Source: Tessaracoccus massiliensis (GTDB lineage Bacteria; Actinomycetota; Actinomycetes; Propionibacteriales; Propionibacteriaceae). From it: a stretch of DNA of 64,000 bases. The translations under genes were made by a program, and so were the position numbers. The first letter of the stretch is position 1. Each line of letters opens with the position of its first letter. Location of the stretch: assembly GCF_000826065.2 (NCBI RefSeq), contig NZ_LN623543.1, positions 722,144 to 786,143 on the forward strand, given 5' to 3'. Positions 1 to 8,500 of this stretch are shown one piece after another. Below the pieces are notes generated by a model. That model worked only from the letters and a program-made list of their open reading frames with translations. It ran no database searches and had not been told where the DNA came from.

Positions 1-205
1 AGACGATCGTGACCCCGGCGCCCATCCCGAAGGCGGCGCCGGGGTTGCGGATCAGGTTGAGGCTCAGCAGGTCACCCACGAGGGGCACCCGCACCCCGGG
101 TTCGAGGTGTTCGACGGAGGCGTTCTTGATCGCCTGGTCGACCGCGAGCATGGCCACGCCGAGGCCACCGGCGATCATGCCGATGCCCCAGCGTCGCTTG
201 GTCAG
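1..205 (-). CDS. lspA: Lipoprotein signal peptidase (SPase II), 5' part only
   Basis: This membrane aspartic protease removes signal peptides from prolipoproteins. Only the N-terminal 68 or so residues are present, because the gene runs off the left edge of the window. The visible part has a basic N-terminus, a first membrane helix ending in VDQAIK, and the family motif NPGAAFG near residue 60. The VDQ and NPGAAF motifs together are diagnostic for LspA. The start is uncertain. The best-placed codon is a CTG (205-203) that overlaps the TGA of the upstream zinc-finger gene and follows GAGGAGA. An in-frame GTG lies about 14 codons upstream, inside that gene. It is the last visible member of the minus-strand run downstream of divIVA. 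Confidence 0.85.
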   Translation of the reverse strand, partial: MTKRRWGIGMIAGGLGVAMLAVDQAIKNASVEHLEPGVRVPLVGDLLSLNLIRNPGAAFGMGAGVTIV

Positions 206-627
206 CGTCTCTCCTCGCGCTGCTTGCAGGTCACGCACAGCGTCGCACGCGGGAACACCTGGAGACGACCCTTGCCGATGGCCTTTCCGCAGACCTCGCA
301 GTAGCCGTACTCGCCGGTGTCGAACAGGTGCAGCGCGAGCCTGGCCTGTTCCGCCATCTCCCGCACGTTCTGGGCCAGCGACAGCTCCTGGTCACGCTCG
401 AAGTTGCTGGAGCCGACGTCGACCGGGTCGCGGCCGGCCCCGTCGGTGCCGCCACGCATGAGCGCTGCCAGCTCGGCCTCCGCCTGCTCGATCCGCTTGT
501 CCGCACGTTCGAGCTCGTCCACGAGCTCGGCGCGCTGCTCAGCCACCTCTTCTGGGGTCCACGGCTCCTCCCCCTCGAGTACAGGGAGGACCACTTGAGC
601 TTCGGCGCTCTTCTTCGTCGTCGGCAT
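202..627 (-). CDS. DksA/TraR-type C4 zinc-finger protein
   Basis: The 141-residue product has an acidic helical coiled-coil-like N-terminal half (residues about 20-60) and a C-terminal zinc finger in which CEVC and CVTC frame the metal site. This is the DksA/TraR architecture. In actinobacteria such proteins are RbpA/CarD-era transcription modulators or of unknown role, and the exact function here is inference. The start was set at the ATG followed by PTTKKSAEAQ, preceded by the purine-rich GAGAAAGAG. A longer reading from 693 adds residues without family character. It sits between divIVA and lspA, and its stop overlaps the lspA start, suggesting translational coupling. Confidence 0.8.
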   Translation of the reverse strand: MPTTKKSAEAQVVLPVLEGEEPWTPEEVAEQRAELVDELERADKRIEQAEAELAALMRGGTDGAGRDPVDVGSSNFERDQELSLAQNVREMAEQARLALHLFDTGEYGYCEVCGKAIGKGRLQVFPRATLCVTCKQREERR

Positions 628-691
628 GGCTGCTCTTTCTCGCAGAATGGGTATCTGGTTGGGGAAGGTTACACCAGGAACGGGGCAACGC

Positions 692-723
692 AACAGGCCG
701 ACCCGCTGACGGATCGGCCTGTT
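692..723 (-). terminator. Hairpin terminator after divIVA
   Basis: A perfect 10-bp inverted repeat (AACAGGCCGA / TCGGCCTGTT) with a 12-base loop starts about 20 bases past the divIVA stop. No U-tract follows, as is common in high-GC actinobacteria. It probably ends the dcw transcript before the zinc-finger gene. Confidence 0.6.
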
Positions 724-741
724 GTAGGAAATGTGGGTTGA

Positions 742-1695
742 CTAGCCCTGATCCCCGCCTGCGAGGGCATCGAGACGAGGGGTGTCGGACTCGCGCTGCT
801 GCGCGAGTTCGGGCACGTCCTCCGGCTCCGGGTGGTCCTCGTTGATGGAGGCCAGCAGCCGCTGGAGCGACGCGGAGAGGTTCTGGCGGTAGCTCGACTC
901 GAACGAGCGGAGCTGGTCCACCTTGGTGGTCAGCTGGCCCTGCTCGTGCTCAAGGGACGAGAACAGCTCGTGGCGACGCTCCGAGGCCTGACGGTCCACA
1001 TCTGCGGCGCGCGACTCGGCCTCCTTGGTCATCTGCTCGGCGTTGACGCGGGCCTCGGACTCCACGCGCTCCGCCTTGGTGCGGGCATCGGTCTTGATCT
1101 CGTTGGCCTGCTGCTCCGCCTCGGCGATCTTGCGCTGCGCCTCGGCCTGGGCCTCGTTGACGAGCGTGGTGGCCTGGTCCGTGGCCATCTGGAGCAGACG
1201 GGTCACGGCAGGCGCCGCCTCCTCGGAGGTGGTCACGGTCAGGGTCTCGGCCCCGCCGGCCACCTGGGTGACGCGCTCGCTGCGGGAGCGGTCGAACTCG
1301 GCGCGCACCTGCTCGAGCTGGCTGCGGAGCTGGTCGTTCTCAGCGGAGAGTTGGCGCACCCGCTCCTCCGAAGCCTGCTGGGCGGCGTTGGCGTCGCCGC
1401 GTCCGCTGAGCGCCTCGTTGAGACGGTCGATCTCGCCGCGCAGAGACGCGATCTCCTCATCCTTGTCCTGGAGCGACGAACGCAACTCGGAATCGTCCAC
1501 GACGGCCGGCTGCACGCTGGTCGACTGCATCGAGTCAAGTTCGCGGCGCATGCGCTCGCGCTCCTTCTCGAATTCGTCGAAGGTCAGCTCAACCTTGTCG
1601 ATGAACGTGTCGACGTCACCGACCTGGTAGCCCGTCTCGCCGCGTCGCGACATGCGGAATCGGATCTGGCGCACCTCGTCCAGTGTCAGACTCAT
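742..1695 (-). CDS. divIVA: DivIVA/Wag31 polar growth and division scaffold
   Basis: This cytoplasmic coiled-coil protein marks curved membranes and organises polar or septal peptidoglycan synthesis. The 317-residue product has the conserved DivIVA N-terminus (LTLDEVRQIRF, then a GYQVGDVDTFID segment at about 20-33) followed by long heptad-rich coiled coils to residue 290. Internal Gln/Glu/Ala-rich stretches are typical of actinobacterial Wag31. The start ATG is preceded by ATGGAGC. It is the last classical gene of the dcw cluster, follows yggT, and has about 120 bases upstream, enough for its own promoter. Wag31 is a known Ser/Thr-kinase substrate in mycobacteria; whether the kinase at 38601 acts on it is inference. 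Confidence 0.95.
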   Translation of the reverse strand: MSLTLDEVRQIRFRMSRRGETGYQVGDVDTFIDKVELTFDEFEKERERMRRELDSMQSTSVQPAVVDDSELRSSLQDKDEEIASLRGEIDRLNEALSGRGDANAAQQASEERVRQLSAENDQLRSQLEQVRAEFDRSRSERVTQVAGGAETLTVTTSEEAAPAVTRLLQMATDQATTLVNEAQAEAQRKIAEAEQQANEIKTDARTKAERVESEARVNAEQMTKEAESRAADVDRQASERRHELFSSLEHEQGQLTTKVDQLRSFESSYRQNLSASLQRLLASINEDHPEPEDVPELAQQRESDTPRLDALAGGDQG

Positions 1696-1818
1696 GTTTG
1701 CTCCATATCGAGAGTGATTGTCACCGGTCGGGACCGGTCATCTCAGGCTAGCGTAGCCGCAACGGCCCCTGCCGACACCTCAACGCGCGCTGAAAGGTTG
1801 AAAACCCGCCGTCGCGTC

Positions 1819-2106
1819 TCAGAACGGGACGTACATCAGGACGAGCCGCCCGAGGAGTTGAAGCCCGATGAACAGGACCAGCACGCTGAGGTCGAGCGAC
1901 GCGTTGCCGAGCTGCACGGGCTTGATCCAGCGCCGCAGGAAACGCACGGGCGGGTCCGTCAGCGTGTAGATGAACTCCACGAGCACCAGCACGATGCCCT
2001 TGGGCTCCCACCCCGGCGCGAACATGGGGATCCAGGACACGATGACGCGGGCCAGGAGCACCCAGACGTAGAGGGTGATCAGCCACCACAGAACGACAGC
2101 TACCAC
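1819..2106 (-). CDS. YggT family membrane protein
   Basis: The 95-residue protein has two hydrophobic segments (about 2-24 and 72-92) flanking a conserved central region with TDPPVRFLRRWIKP. The TDP-P--R motif is characteristic of YggT. It is positioned between sepF and divIVA, exactly as in other actinobacteria, where it is co-transcribed with division genes. Its molecular function is not established, but a role in membrane or septal organisation is implied by context. The start lies 6 bases past the sepF stop. Confidence 0.9.
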   Translation of the reverse strand: MVAVVLWWLITLYVWVLLARVIVSWIPMFAPGWEPKGIVLVLVEFIYTLTDPPVRFLRRWIKPVQLGNASLDLSVLVLFIGLQLLGRLVLMYVPF

Positions 2107-2112
2107 CGGCGA

Positions 2113-2604
2113 TCAGCTCTGGTTGAAGAAGCCGCCGGAGGCGATGCGCTCCTTGTCCTCTGGACCCACCACGAGGTTGTGGGGGCAGAGGAGGAACACC
2201 TTGCTGGAGACGCGCTCGATGTTGCCGGTGAGCCCGAAGACGAGGCCGGCAGCGAAGTCGACCAGGCGCTTCTCCTCGCCGTCCTCCATGTCGGACAGGT
2301 TCATGATGACGGGAATGCCGTCACGGAAGTTCTCGCCGATCACGCGCGCCTCGTTGTACGAGCGGGGTCGGACGCTGACGATGCGGCTCAGATCGGCCAC
2401 CTCCTTCTGCGCCGGCGCCACCGGGGTCACCGGCTTGGGGCGACGCTGCGGAAGCGCCTGCACGCGGCTGATCTCGGCGCTGGGCTCCTCCTCCTCGACG
2501 AAGACGTCGTCGGTGAGTTCGCCATCAGTGTCGTCGATCTCGTCCTCCCGGTATCGACCGTCTTCGACGAGTCCCATCCACGCGGCAAGCTTCCGAACGC
2601 CCAC
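2113..2604 (-). CDS. sepF: SepF, FtsZ membrane anchor
   Basis: SepF tethers and bundles FtsZ at the membrane in bacteria that lack FtsA, as here. The 163-residue protein has a short amphipathic N-terminal helix (VRKLAAWMGLVED), an acidic low-complexity linker (about 20-60), and the SepF core (about 70-155) with VRPRSYNEAR, PVIMNLSDM and the FAAGLVFGL segment. The N-terminal helix is the known membrane anchor. It is downstream of ftsZ with an 82-bp gap. In many actinobacteria pgeF and a yggS-type gene lie between the two; neither is present here. Confidence 0.95.
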   Translation of the reverse strand: MGVRKLAAWMGLVEDGRYREDEIDDTDGELTDDVFVEEEEPSAEISRVQALPQRRPKPVTPVAPAQKEVADLSRIVSVRPRSYNEARVIGENFRDGIPVIMNLSDMEDGEEKRLVDFAAGLVFGLTGNIERVSSKVFLLCPHNLVVGPEDKERIASGGFFNQS

Positions 2605-2686
2605 GACAGTCTCCTTCTGGTGTGATACTCCGAAGGCTAGCGCGCCGCACCCAATCTTCAGAGCTGCGACGCACCGACGCGCCGGA

Positions 2687-3889
2687 TCACTTCATGAAGT
2701 CGGGGACGTCCAGGTCGTCGTCGTAGTCCGCGGCGGGCTTGGGAGCCGCCGGGCGCTGGCTGGGAGCATTGTTCTGCGGCGCCTGCTGGAACGGGTTGTG
2801 GGGCTGCTGGTTGCCCTGCTGGGCGTCGCCCTGGGAGCGGCCGGGGTTGGTCCGCTCGTCGACCTGGGGGCGGGGCTGCTGGGGCTGCGGCTGCTGCTTC
2901 GGCGCCACGCGCGCCTGCTGCTGGGGGCGGCGCTGCGGCTGCCCGCCGTCGAAGCCGGCGGCGATGACGGTGATGCGCACCTCGTCACCCAGGGCGTCGT
3001 CGATGACGGTACCGAAGATGATGTTGGCCTCGTCGTGCGCGGCCTGCTCGATGAGCTGGGCGGCCGCGGAGACCTCGAACAGACCGAGGTCGGAACCGCC
3101 GGCGATGGAGAGCAGGACGCCGTGGGCGCCGTCGATGCTGGCTTCGAGCAGCGGCGACGAGATGGCCATCTCGGCGGCGGCGCGGGCGCGGTCCTCACCG
3201 CGGGCCGAGCCGATACCCATGAGGGCCGAACCGGCCTGGCTCATGATGGACTTCACATCGGCGAAGTCGAGGTTGATCAGGCCGGGGGTGGTGATCAGGT
3301 CCGTGATGCCGGAGACACCCTGCATGAGCACCTGGTCCGCCTGCTTGAAGGCGTCCAGGATGGCCACCTGGTGGTCGGTCATCTGGAGGAGCTTGTCGTT
3401 GGGGATCACGATGAGGGTGTCGACCTCTTCGCGGAGCTGCTCGATGCCCACCTCGGCCTGCGAGGCGCGGCGCTTGCCCTCGAACGAGAACGGGCGGGTG
3501 ACCACACCGATGGTCAGCGCGCCGAGCGAGCGGGCGATCTTGGCGACGATCGGCGCGGCGCCGGTTCCGGTGCCACCACCCTCGCCTGCGGTGACGAAGA
3601 CCATGTCGGCGCCCTTGAGTGCCTCCTCGAGCTCCTCGGAGTGGTCATCTGCGGCCTGGCGCCCCTTCGCGGGATCGGCGCCTGCACCGAGGCCGCGGGT
3701 CAGTTCGCGGCCGATGTCGAGCTTGACGTCGGCGTCACTCATCAGGAGCGCCTGCGCATCCGTGTTGACGGCGATGAACTCCACACCGCGGAGCCCTGCC
3801 TCGATCATGCGGTTGACGGCGTTGACGCCGCCGCCGCCGACACCGACGACCTTGATCACCGCGAGATAGTTCTGAGATGCGCTAGCCAT
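2687..3889 (-). CDS. ftsZ: FtsZ, tubulin-like division GTPase
   Basis: FtsZ polymerises into the Z-ring that recruits the divisome. The 400-residue product has the nucleotide-binding region [16 protein letters not shown] near residue 11, the tubulin signature [10 protein letters not shown] near 105, and the T7-loop region [12 protein letters not shown] glutamine- and proline-rich linker (about 318-385) leads to the conserved C-terminal tail [11 protein letters not shown], which binds SepF and FtsW. The start is the ATG of [14 protein letters not shown]. It lies downstream of ftsQ and upstream of sepF, with a 96-bp upstream gap that may hold its own promoter. Confidence 0.98.
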   Translation of the reverse strand: MASASQNYLAVIKVVGVGGGGVNAVNRMIEAGLRGVEFIAVNTDAQALLMSDADVKLDIGRELTRGLGAGADPAKGRQAADDHSEELEEALKGADMVFVTAGEGGGTGTGAAPIVAKIARSLGALTIGVVTRPFSFEGKRRASQAEVGIEQLREEVDTLIVIPNDKLLQMTDHQVAILDAFKQADQVLMQGVSGITDLITTPGLINLDFADVKSIMSQAGSALMGIGSARGEDRARAAAEMAISSPLLEASIDGAHGVLLSIAGGSDLGLFEVSAAAQLIEQAAHDEANIIFGTVIDDALGDEVRITVIAAGFDGGQPQRRPQQQARVAPKQQPQPQQPRPQVDERTNPGRSQGDAQQGNQQPHNPFQQAPQNNAPSQRPAAPKPAADYDDDLDVPDFMK

Positions 3890-3985
3890 GGCCTAGAGAC
3901 TATGGCGGTGTTCGGGGATCGTCCAACGACAGGCCCGAATCCCTCAATATTCACCTCAAGTCGAACTTCAGGGTTTGCGGCAGGC

Positions 3986-4717
3986 CTACTTCGTGGTGGG
4001 GTGACCGGGCGCGGACACGTCGTAGACGGTGGCCTCCACGCTCAGCAATGCGCCGATGACCTCAGCCTTCAGGTCTGACTCCTCGGCGCTGCCCCACACG
4101 ACCGTACGGCCTCCGTCGAGGGTGAGGGAAATCCGGTCCACGGCCTCGGCCCGGATCGCGACCACCTGCGCCCGCAGATCACCGGGGACGGCATCCGCGA
4201 CGGTGGCCACATCCGCCAGCAGCCGCTGCTGGTCCTCCACCGCCTCGACCGCCGCCAGAAGCTCCCCTTCGACGGGGGTTGGCGTGGTGTGGAAGGCCAC
4301 GCCCTCCTCGTCGATCCAGTCGTAGCCGCCCTCACTTTCACGCAGATACGAGGCTGTGCGCTCCGTCACCGCGATCTGGACCGTGTCCGGCAGTTGACGC
4401 GACACGTCGACCGACCGCACGGCAGGCAGCGACTCGACCCGCTCGCCGATAGCGCGGACGTCCTGGATGAGCAGGGGCTCCCCCAACGCCACCTGCGCCG
4501 CCGCGACCACCTCGTCGGCGGTGAGCAGCTCCACGCCGTCGACCGCCACCTTCTGGGCGGCGAGCACCTGCGAGAAGAACGCCAGCCAGATGGCCACGCC
4601 GACGAGGATCACCGCTGCGCCGATGCCGCCGCCGAGCAGCCACTTGCGGCGGCGCTCGGCGGTGCGCCGTTCCTGGAGGGCCCGGGCGAACTCGCCCGGA
4701 GTCAGCGCGTCGCTCAC
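3986..4717 (-). CDS. ftsQ: FtsQ/DivIB divisome protein
   Basis: This is a bitopic membrane protein of the FtsQ-FtsL-FtsB septal complex. The 243-residue product has a short cytoplasmic N-terminus, one membrane helix (about 25-47, LLGGGIGAAVILVGVAIWLAFF), a POTRA domain (about 50-120, containing VAVDGVELLTADEVVAAA) and a beta domain with TVQIAVTERTASYL. The start was chosen as the GTG whose last two bases form the murC TGA (GTGA overlap). A longer reading frame extending into murC has no family similarity. It is translationally coupled to murC and precedes ftsZ, the usual actinobacterial order. Confidence 0.93.
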   Translation of the reverse strand: MSDALTPGEFARALQERRTAERRRKWLLGGGIGAAVILVGVAIWLAFFSQVLAAQKVAVDGVELLTADEVVAAAQVALGEPLLIQDVRAIGERVESLPAVRSVDVSRQLPDTVQIAVTERTASYLRESEGGYDWIDEEGVAFHTTPTPVEGELLAAVEAVEDQQRLLADVATVADAVPGDLRAQVVAIRAEAVDRISLTLDGGRTVVWGSAEESDLKAEVIGALLSVEATVYDVSAPGHPTTK

Positions 4718-6156
4718 TGCGCGTCTGGCCGCTGCTTCAGGAGGTCGGCCAGAAGGGGCCCGACGATCGTGACGTCGCCGCAACCGAGCGTGATGATCAG
4801 GTCCCCCGGCTCGGCGATCTCGTTGAGCGCCGCGGGGAGGTCGTACTTCTCCTTGACGTAGACCAGGTTCTCCTGCCCGTGGGCGCGGGCGGCGTCGACG
4901 ACCAGCTCTCCCGTCACGCCGGGGATGGGATCCTCGCGGGCGCCGCACACGTCGTTGATCACCGCGATGTCCGCCAGGGTCATCACCTCACCGAACTCGT
5001 CGGCAAAATCCACCGTCCGGCTGTAGAGGTGGGGCTGGAAGCAGGCGATGAGCCGCCCGCTGAGGCCGGTGGCCTCGTTGCCTGCGGAGGTGGCCCGCCG
5101 GGCGGCAGTGAGTGCCGCGCGGATCTCGGTGGGGTGGTGGGCGTAATCGTCGAACACGCGGATTCCGGCGGTGTCGGTGATCAGCTGGAAGCGACGCAGC
5201 GTGCCCTCGAACCGGCCGAGGGCCTCCACGGCCTCGTCGTGACTGAGACCGAGAATGCGACCCGAGGCGTAGGCGGCAGAGGCGTTGGCGAGGTTGTGGT
5301 TGCCGGGCACCTGCAGCACGATCCGTCCGGATTCGTCCCCGTAGGTGATCGTGGCCTCGACGCCGTTGCCGTGGGCCTTGACGTCGGTGATCCGCACGTC
5401 GGCGTCCTCCGCCTCGCCGTAGCGGATGATGTGGGGGGTCTCCCCCACTAGTTCGTCGGCCAGCGCACGAGAGCCCGGGTCGTCGACGTTGATCACGACG
5501 TGGCGCACATGTGGGCGGGTCGCGAAGGCGCGGAAGCCGTCGGCGTAGGCCTCAGGGCTGCCCCAGTTGACCAGGTGGTCCGCCTCCACGTTGGTGATCA
5601 CGGCGATCTCCGTGGGGTACTGCAGGAACGAGGCGTCGGACTCGTCCGCCTCCACCACGAAGGCCTCGCCCGAGCCGGCCGCCGAGCTCACGCCGGTGGT
5701 CGACAGCGGTCCGCCGATGACGTAGCTGGGGTCCCGGCCCGCCTCGCTGAGCATGACCGCAGTCATGGCGGTGGTGGTGGTCTTGCCGTGCGTGCCGGCC
5801 ACCGAGACACCGCGCTTGCCCTGCATGAGGGCCGCGAGCGCCGCGGAACGGTGCCAGATGCGCAGGCCCCGCTTGCGGGCCTCCACCAGTTCGGGGTTGT
5901 CCGCGCGGATGGCAGAGGAGATCACCACGGTGCGGGCGTCCCCCACCTGGGAGGCGTCGTGGCCCACGTAGGTGGTCACGCCGACGCGCTCCAGCCCGCG
6001 CAGCGCCGTCGAATCCGACTGGTCCGAGCCCGAGGTCTTGATGCCGAGCTCCGCGTAGAGGCGGGCGATGCCGCTCATGCCGGAGCCTCCGGCAGCGATG
6101 AAATGGACCGGGCCCACCTGGTCTGCGGGCACCACCTCAATAGGGTTGAGGAGCAT
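4714..6156 (-). CDS. murC: UDP-N-acetylmuramate--L-alanine ligase
   Basis: MurC adds the first amino acid of the stem peptide to UDP-MurNAc in the cytoplasm. The 480-residue product has a Rossmann-like N-terminal domain with the HFIAAGGSGMSGIARLY dinucleotide motif, the Mur ligase P-loop GTHGKTTTTAM near residue 119, a central ATPase domain with VEADESDASFL, and a C-terminal domain with FDDYAHHPTEI, a strong MurC signature. It starts 12 bases after murG, behind an AGAAAGGTG ribosome-binding site, and its stop overlaps the ftsQ start. Confidence 0.98.
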   Translation of the reverse strand: MLLNPIEVVPADQVGPVHFIAAGGSGMSGIARLYAELGIKTSGSDQSDSTALRGLERVGVTTYVGHDASQVGDARTVVISSAIRADNPELVEARKRGLRIWHRSAALAALMQGKRGVSVAGTHGKTTTTAMTAVMLSEAGRDPSYVIGGPLSTTGVSSAAGSGEAFVVEADESDASFLQYPTEIAVITNVEADHLVNWGSPEAYADGFRAFATRPHVRHVVINVDDPGSRALADELVGETPHIIRYGEAEDADVRITDVKAHGNGVEATITYGDESGRIVLQVPGNHNLANASAAYASGRILGLSHDEAVEALGRFEGTLRRFQLITDTAGIRVFDDYAHHPTEIRAALTAARRATSAGNEATGLSGRLIACFQPHLYSRTVDFADEFGEVMTLADIAVINDVCGAREDPIPGVTGELVVDAARAHGQENLVYVKEKYDLPAALNEIAEPGDLIITLGCGDVTIVGPLLADLLKQRPDAQ

Positions 6157-6168
6157 GTTTCACCTTTC

Positions 6169-7251
6169 TCAGACGACGGCGAGGGTGGCTGCGGCGAGGG
6201 CCTGGGCCGCATCCGCCGGGTACATGTCCCGGCAGGCGGCCGACATCTGCGCGAGCCGCTCGGGATCGCCGAGGATCCCGGTCACGACATCTGTGAGTCT
6301 AGCCCCGCTGAGGTCGCCGTCGGGCACCAGCACTCCGGCCTCGGCGGCCACCAGTTCCGCGGCGTTCCTCCCCTGTTCCCCGTTGCCCCAGGGGAGCGGC
6401 ACGAAGATCACGGGCAGCCCGCTGACCGCGGTCTCCATCACGGTGCCGGCGCCGGCCCGGCCGACCATCAGATCAGCCGCGGCGTAGGCCACGGCCATGT
6501 CGCTGACGAACGCCACCGGGCGGTACTGGGCGCCGGTGGGAGCAGTCACGACGGCGTGCACGGCCTCGTCGAAGTTCTTGGGCCCCAGGACGTGCAGGAT
6601 CTGGATGCCGGCGGCGAGCAGGTCGTCGCGCGCCTGCTCGAGGGCCTCGTTGATGCGGACGGCACCCTGGGAGCCTCCGCTGACCAGCAGCGTGGGCCGG
6701 TCCGGGGCCAGCCCGAACTGCTCGCGTGCCTGCGCGGCGTCCACCGTGGGGTGCGTGATGGAGCGGCTCATCGGCATCCCGATCAGCTGCCCGCCCGGGA
6801 GTTGGGTCTCACTGAAGGTGGTGCCCACGAACCGGGCGAACCTGGCGCCGATCTTGTTGGCGATGCCGGCCAGCTTGTTGGCCTCGTGCACCACCACCGG
6901 CACGCCCGCCGTCCGCGCGGCCAGGTAGGCGGGGATGGAGACGTAGCCTCCGAAGCCCACCAGCACATCCGCTTTGGCCTCTTTCAGCACCCGGCGGGAC
7001 TCGAGCACGGACCGCGTGAGGGTGTAGGGCAGCTTCACCAGGTCGAGGTTGAGGGTGCGGGGCAGCGGCACCGGGGTGATCAACTCCAGCGTGAGGCCGG
7101 CCTCGGGGATCACCTTGGTCTCCAGGCCCTTGGCCGTGCCGATGCACACGATCCGCACATCCGGTTCCGCCGCCCGGAGCGCCTTGGCGGTGGCGATCAG
7201 CGGCGACGTGTGGCCGGCCGTGCCACCGCCGGCGAGTACCACGTTGGTCAT
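6169..7251 (-). CDS. murG: Lipid II synthase MurG glycosyltransferase
   Basis: MurG transfers GlcNAc from UDP-GlcNAc to lipid I on the inner face of the membrane. The 360-residue protein has the GT28 N-terminal motif GGGTAGHTSPLIATA, a central GGSQGAVRINEAL loop, and the C-terminal UDP-GlcNAc-binding segment VGRAGAGTVMETAVSGLPVI. Length and motifs are typical. The ATG overlaps the ftsW stop by 4 bases (ATGA), so the two are probably translated together. Confidence 0.98.
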   Translation of the reverse strand: MTNVVLAGGGTAGHTSPLIATAKALRAAEPDVRIVCIGTAKGLETKVIPEAGLTLELITPVPLPRTLNLDLVKLPYTLTRSVLESRRVLKEAKADVLVGFGGYVSIPAYLAARTAGVPVVVHEANKLAGIANKIGARFARFVGTTFSETQLPGGQLIGMPMSRSITHPTVDAAQAREQFGLAPDRPTLLVSGGSQGAVRINEALEQARDDLLAAGIQILHVLGPKNFDEAVHAVVTAPTGAQYRPVAFVSDMAVAYAAADLMVGRAGAGTVMETAVSGLPVIFVPLPWGNGEQGRNAAELVAAEAGVLVPDGDLSGARLTDVVTGILGDPERLAQMSAACRDMYPADAAQALAAATLAVV

Positions 7252-8486
7252 GCGTCCTCCCTGCTCGCGGCCAGCACGCTCGTCATGCGCGGCCGGGAAG
7301 GAACCTTACGCGAGGCCAGGTAGGCGCGCGCATCCGGCGTGTCGCGCGCGAGGGACAGCAACACCCCCACCGCCATGAGGCTGGCGATCAGCGCGGAGCC
7401 GCCGTAGGAGACGAACGGGAGCGGCACGCCCAGCACCGGCAGCAGGTGCATGACCACGAAGATGTTGATGACGGCCTGGCCGAGGAACCAGGCGGTGATG
7501 CCAGCGGCCACCACGCGGTTGAACATCTTGTCCGAGCGGATGGCGATCTCGAGCCCCGCCCAACCCAGGAGCGCGAACATGGCGATCACCAGCAGCACGC
7601 CGAACAGGCCCAACTCCTCGCCGATGACGGCGAAGATGAAGTCCGTGTGGGCGCCGTCCTTGAGCCCACCCCACTTCTGCTTGGAGGCGCCGAGCCCCAG
7701 CCCCCACCAGCCGCCGGAGGCCAGCGCGTAGAGCGCGGCCATGGGCTGCGACGACAGGTCGGTGTTGGACTGCGGGTCCAGGAAGACGCTGATGCGGCTC
7801 ATCCGGTTGCCCGAGCCGTAGACCAGCAGGGTGACCAGCACGAGCGCGCCGGAGGCGAACGGCAGGAGGATCCGCAGCGGGGTGCCCACGAACCACATCA
7901 CCGACGCGATGATCAGGCCGACGATCAGGCCTGTGCCGAGGTCGCGGCCGGCGAGCACCAGCGCGAGGATCAACCCGCCCAACGGGACGATGGGCACCAG
8001 CAACTGCCACGGCTCGTGGAGCCTGCCCCGTTTGACGTGGAAGATCGCGCCGCACCACACGATGAGGGCCAGCTTGGCGAATTCGGAGGGCTGGAACTGG
8101 ATGCCGCCGATGAGCAGCCAGTTGCGGTTGCCGCCGTAGAGCACGCCGAGCGGCGTCTGGACCGCGATCAGCAGGGCCACGGCCAACACCCAGAAGGCCC
8201 AGCCGAAGGTCTGCAGCAACTGCGGTTTGATCCGGCTCAACAGCGCCAGGAACCCTATGCCCAGCACGAGGAACACGATCTGCCGGATCGCGAAGTAGTA
8301 GGGGCTGTCCTGCGTCGACTGTGCCAGCGCGGCGGAGGAGCTCAGCACCATGAGGGAGCCAATGCCCACCAGCACGGTCACGCTCGCCGCCACGAAGTAG
8401 TATGGCGCCATGGGCGAGGCCGCGAGGGCCCGCACCTGGGACCAGATGGAGAACCGCGCCGGGGGGGAAGCTGCGTCGGACGCCAT
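7248..8486 (-). CDS. ftsW: FtsW, septal SEDS glycosyltransferase
   Basis: FtsW polymerises lipid II at the septum with its partner FtsI. The 412-residue product is a polytopic SEDS-family protein with about ten hydrophobic segments and the conserved regions GGNRNWL, FQPSEFAKLALIVW, GLGLGASKQKWG, HTDFIFAVIGEELG and PLPFVSYGGSALIAS. The start was set at the ATG of MASDAASPPARF, because GGAGGG stands about 10 bases upstream. A longer frame into murD is not supported. It lies between murD and murG. Confidence 0.96.
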   Translation of the reverse strand: MASDAASPPARFSIWSQVRALAASPMAPYYFVAASVTVLVGIGSLMVLSSSAALAQSTQDSPYYFAIRQIVFLVLGIGFLALLSRIKPQLLQTFGWAFWVLAVALLIAVQTPLGVLYGGNRNWLLIGGIQFQPSEFAKLALIVWCGAIFHVKRGRLHEPWQLLVPIVPLGGLILALVLAGRDLGTGLIVGLIIASVMWFVGTPLRILLPFASGALVLVTLLVYGSGNRMSRISVFLDPQSNTDLSSQPMAALYALASGGWWGLGLGASKQKWGGLKDGAHTDFIFAVIGEELGLFGVLLVIAMFALLGWAGLEIAIRSDKMFNRVVAAGITAWFLGQAVINIFVVMHLLPVLGVPLPFVSYGGSALIASLMAVGVLLSLARDTPDARAYLASRKVPSRPRMTSVLAASREDA

Positions 8487-8500
8487 GTGCTGGTTCCCTC

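Noticed and set aside
832-2625. Open 597-codon plus-strand frame antisense to divIVA, yggT and sepF
   Set aside because: It is a shadow frame caused by GC-rich third positions. Its composition is Arg/Leu/Gly-rich without motifs, and the opposite strand carries three clear genes.
5500-7323. 607-codon plus-strand frame antisense to murC and murG
   Set aside because: Same cause: the minus-strand genes are intact and motif-rich, while the plus frame shows no family features.
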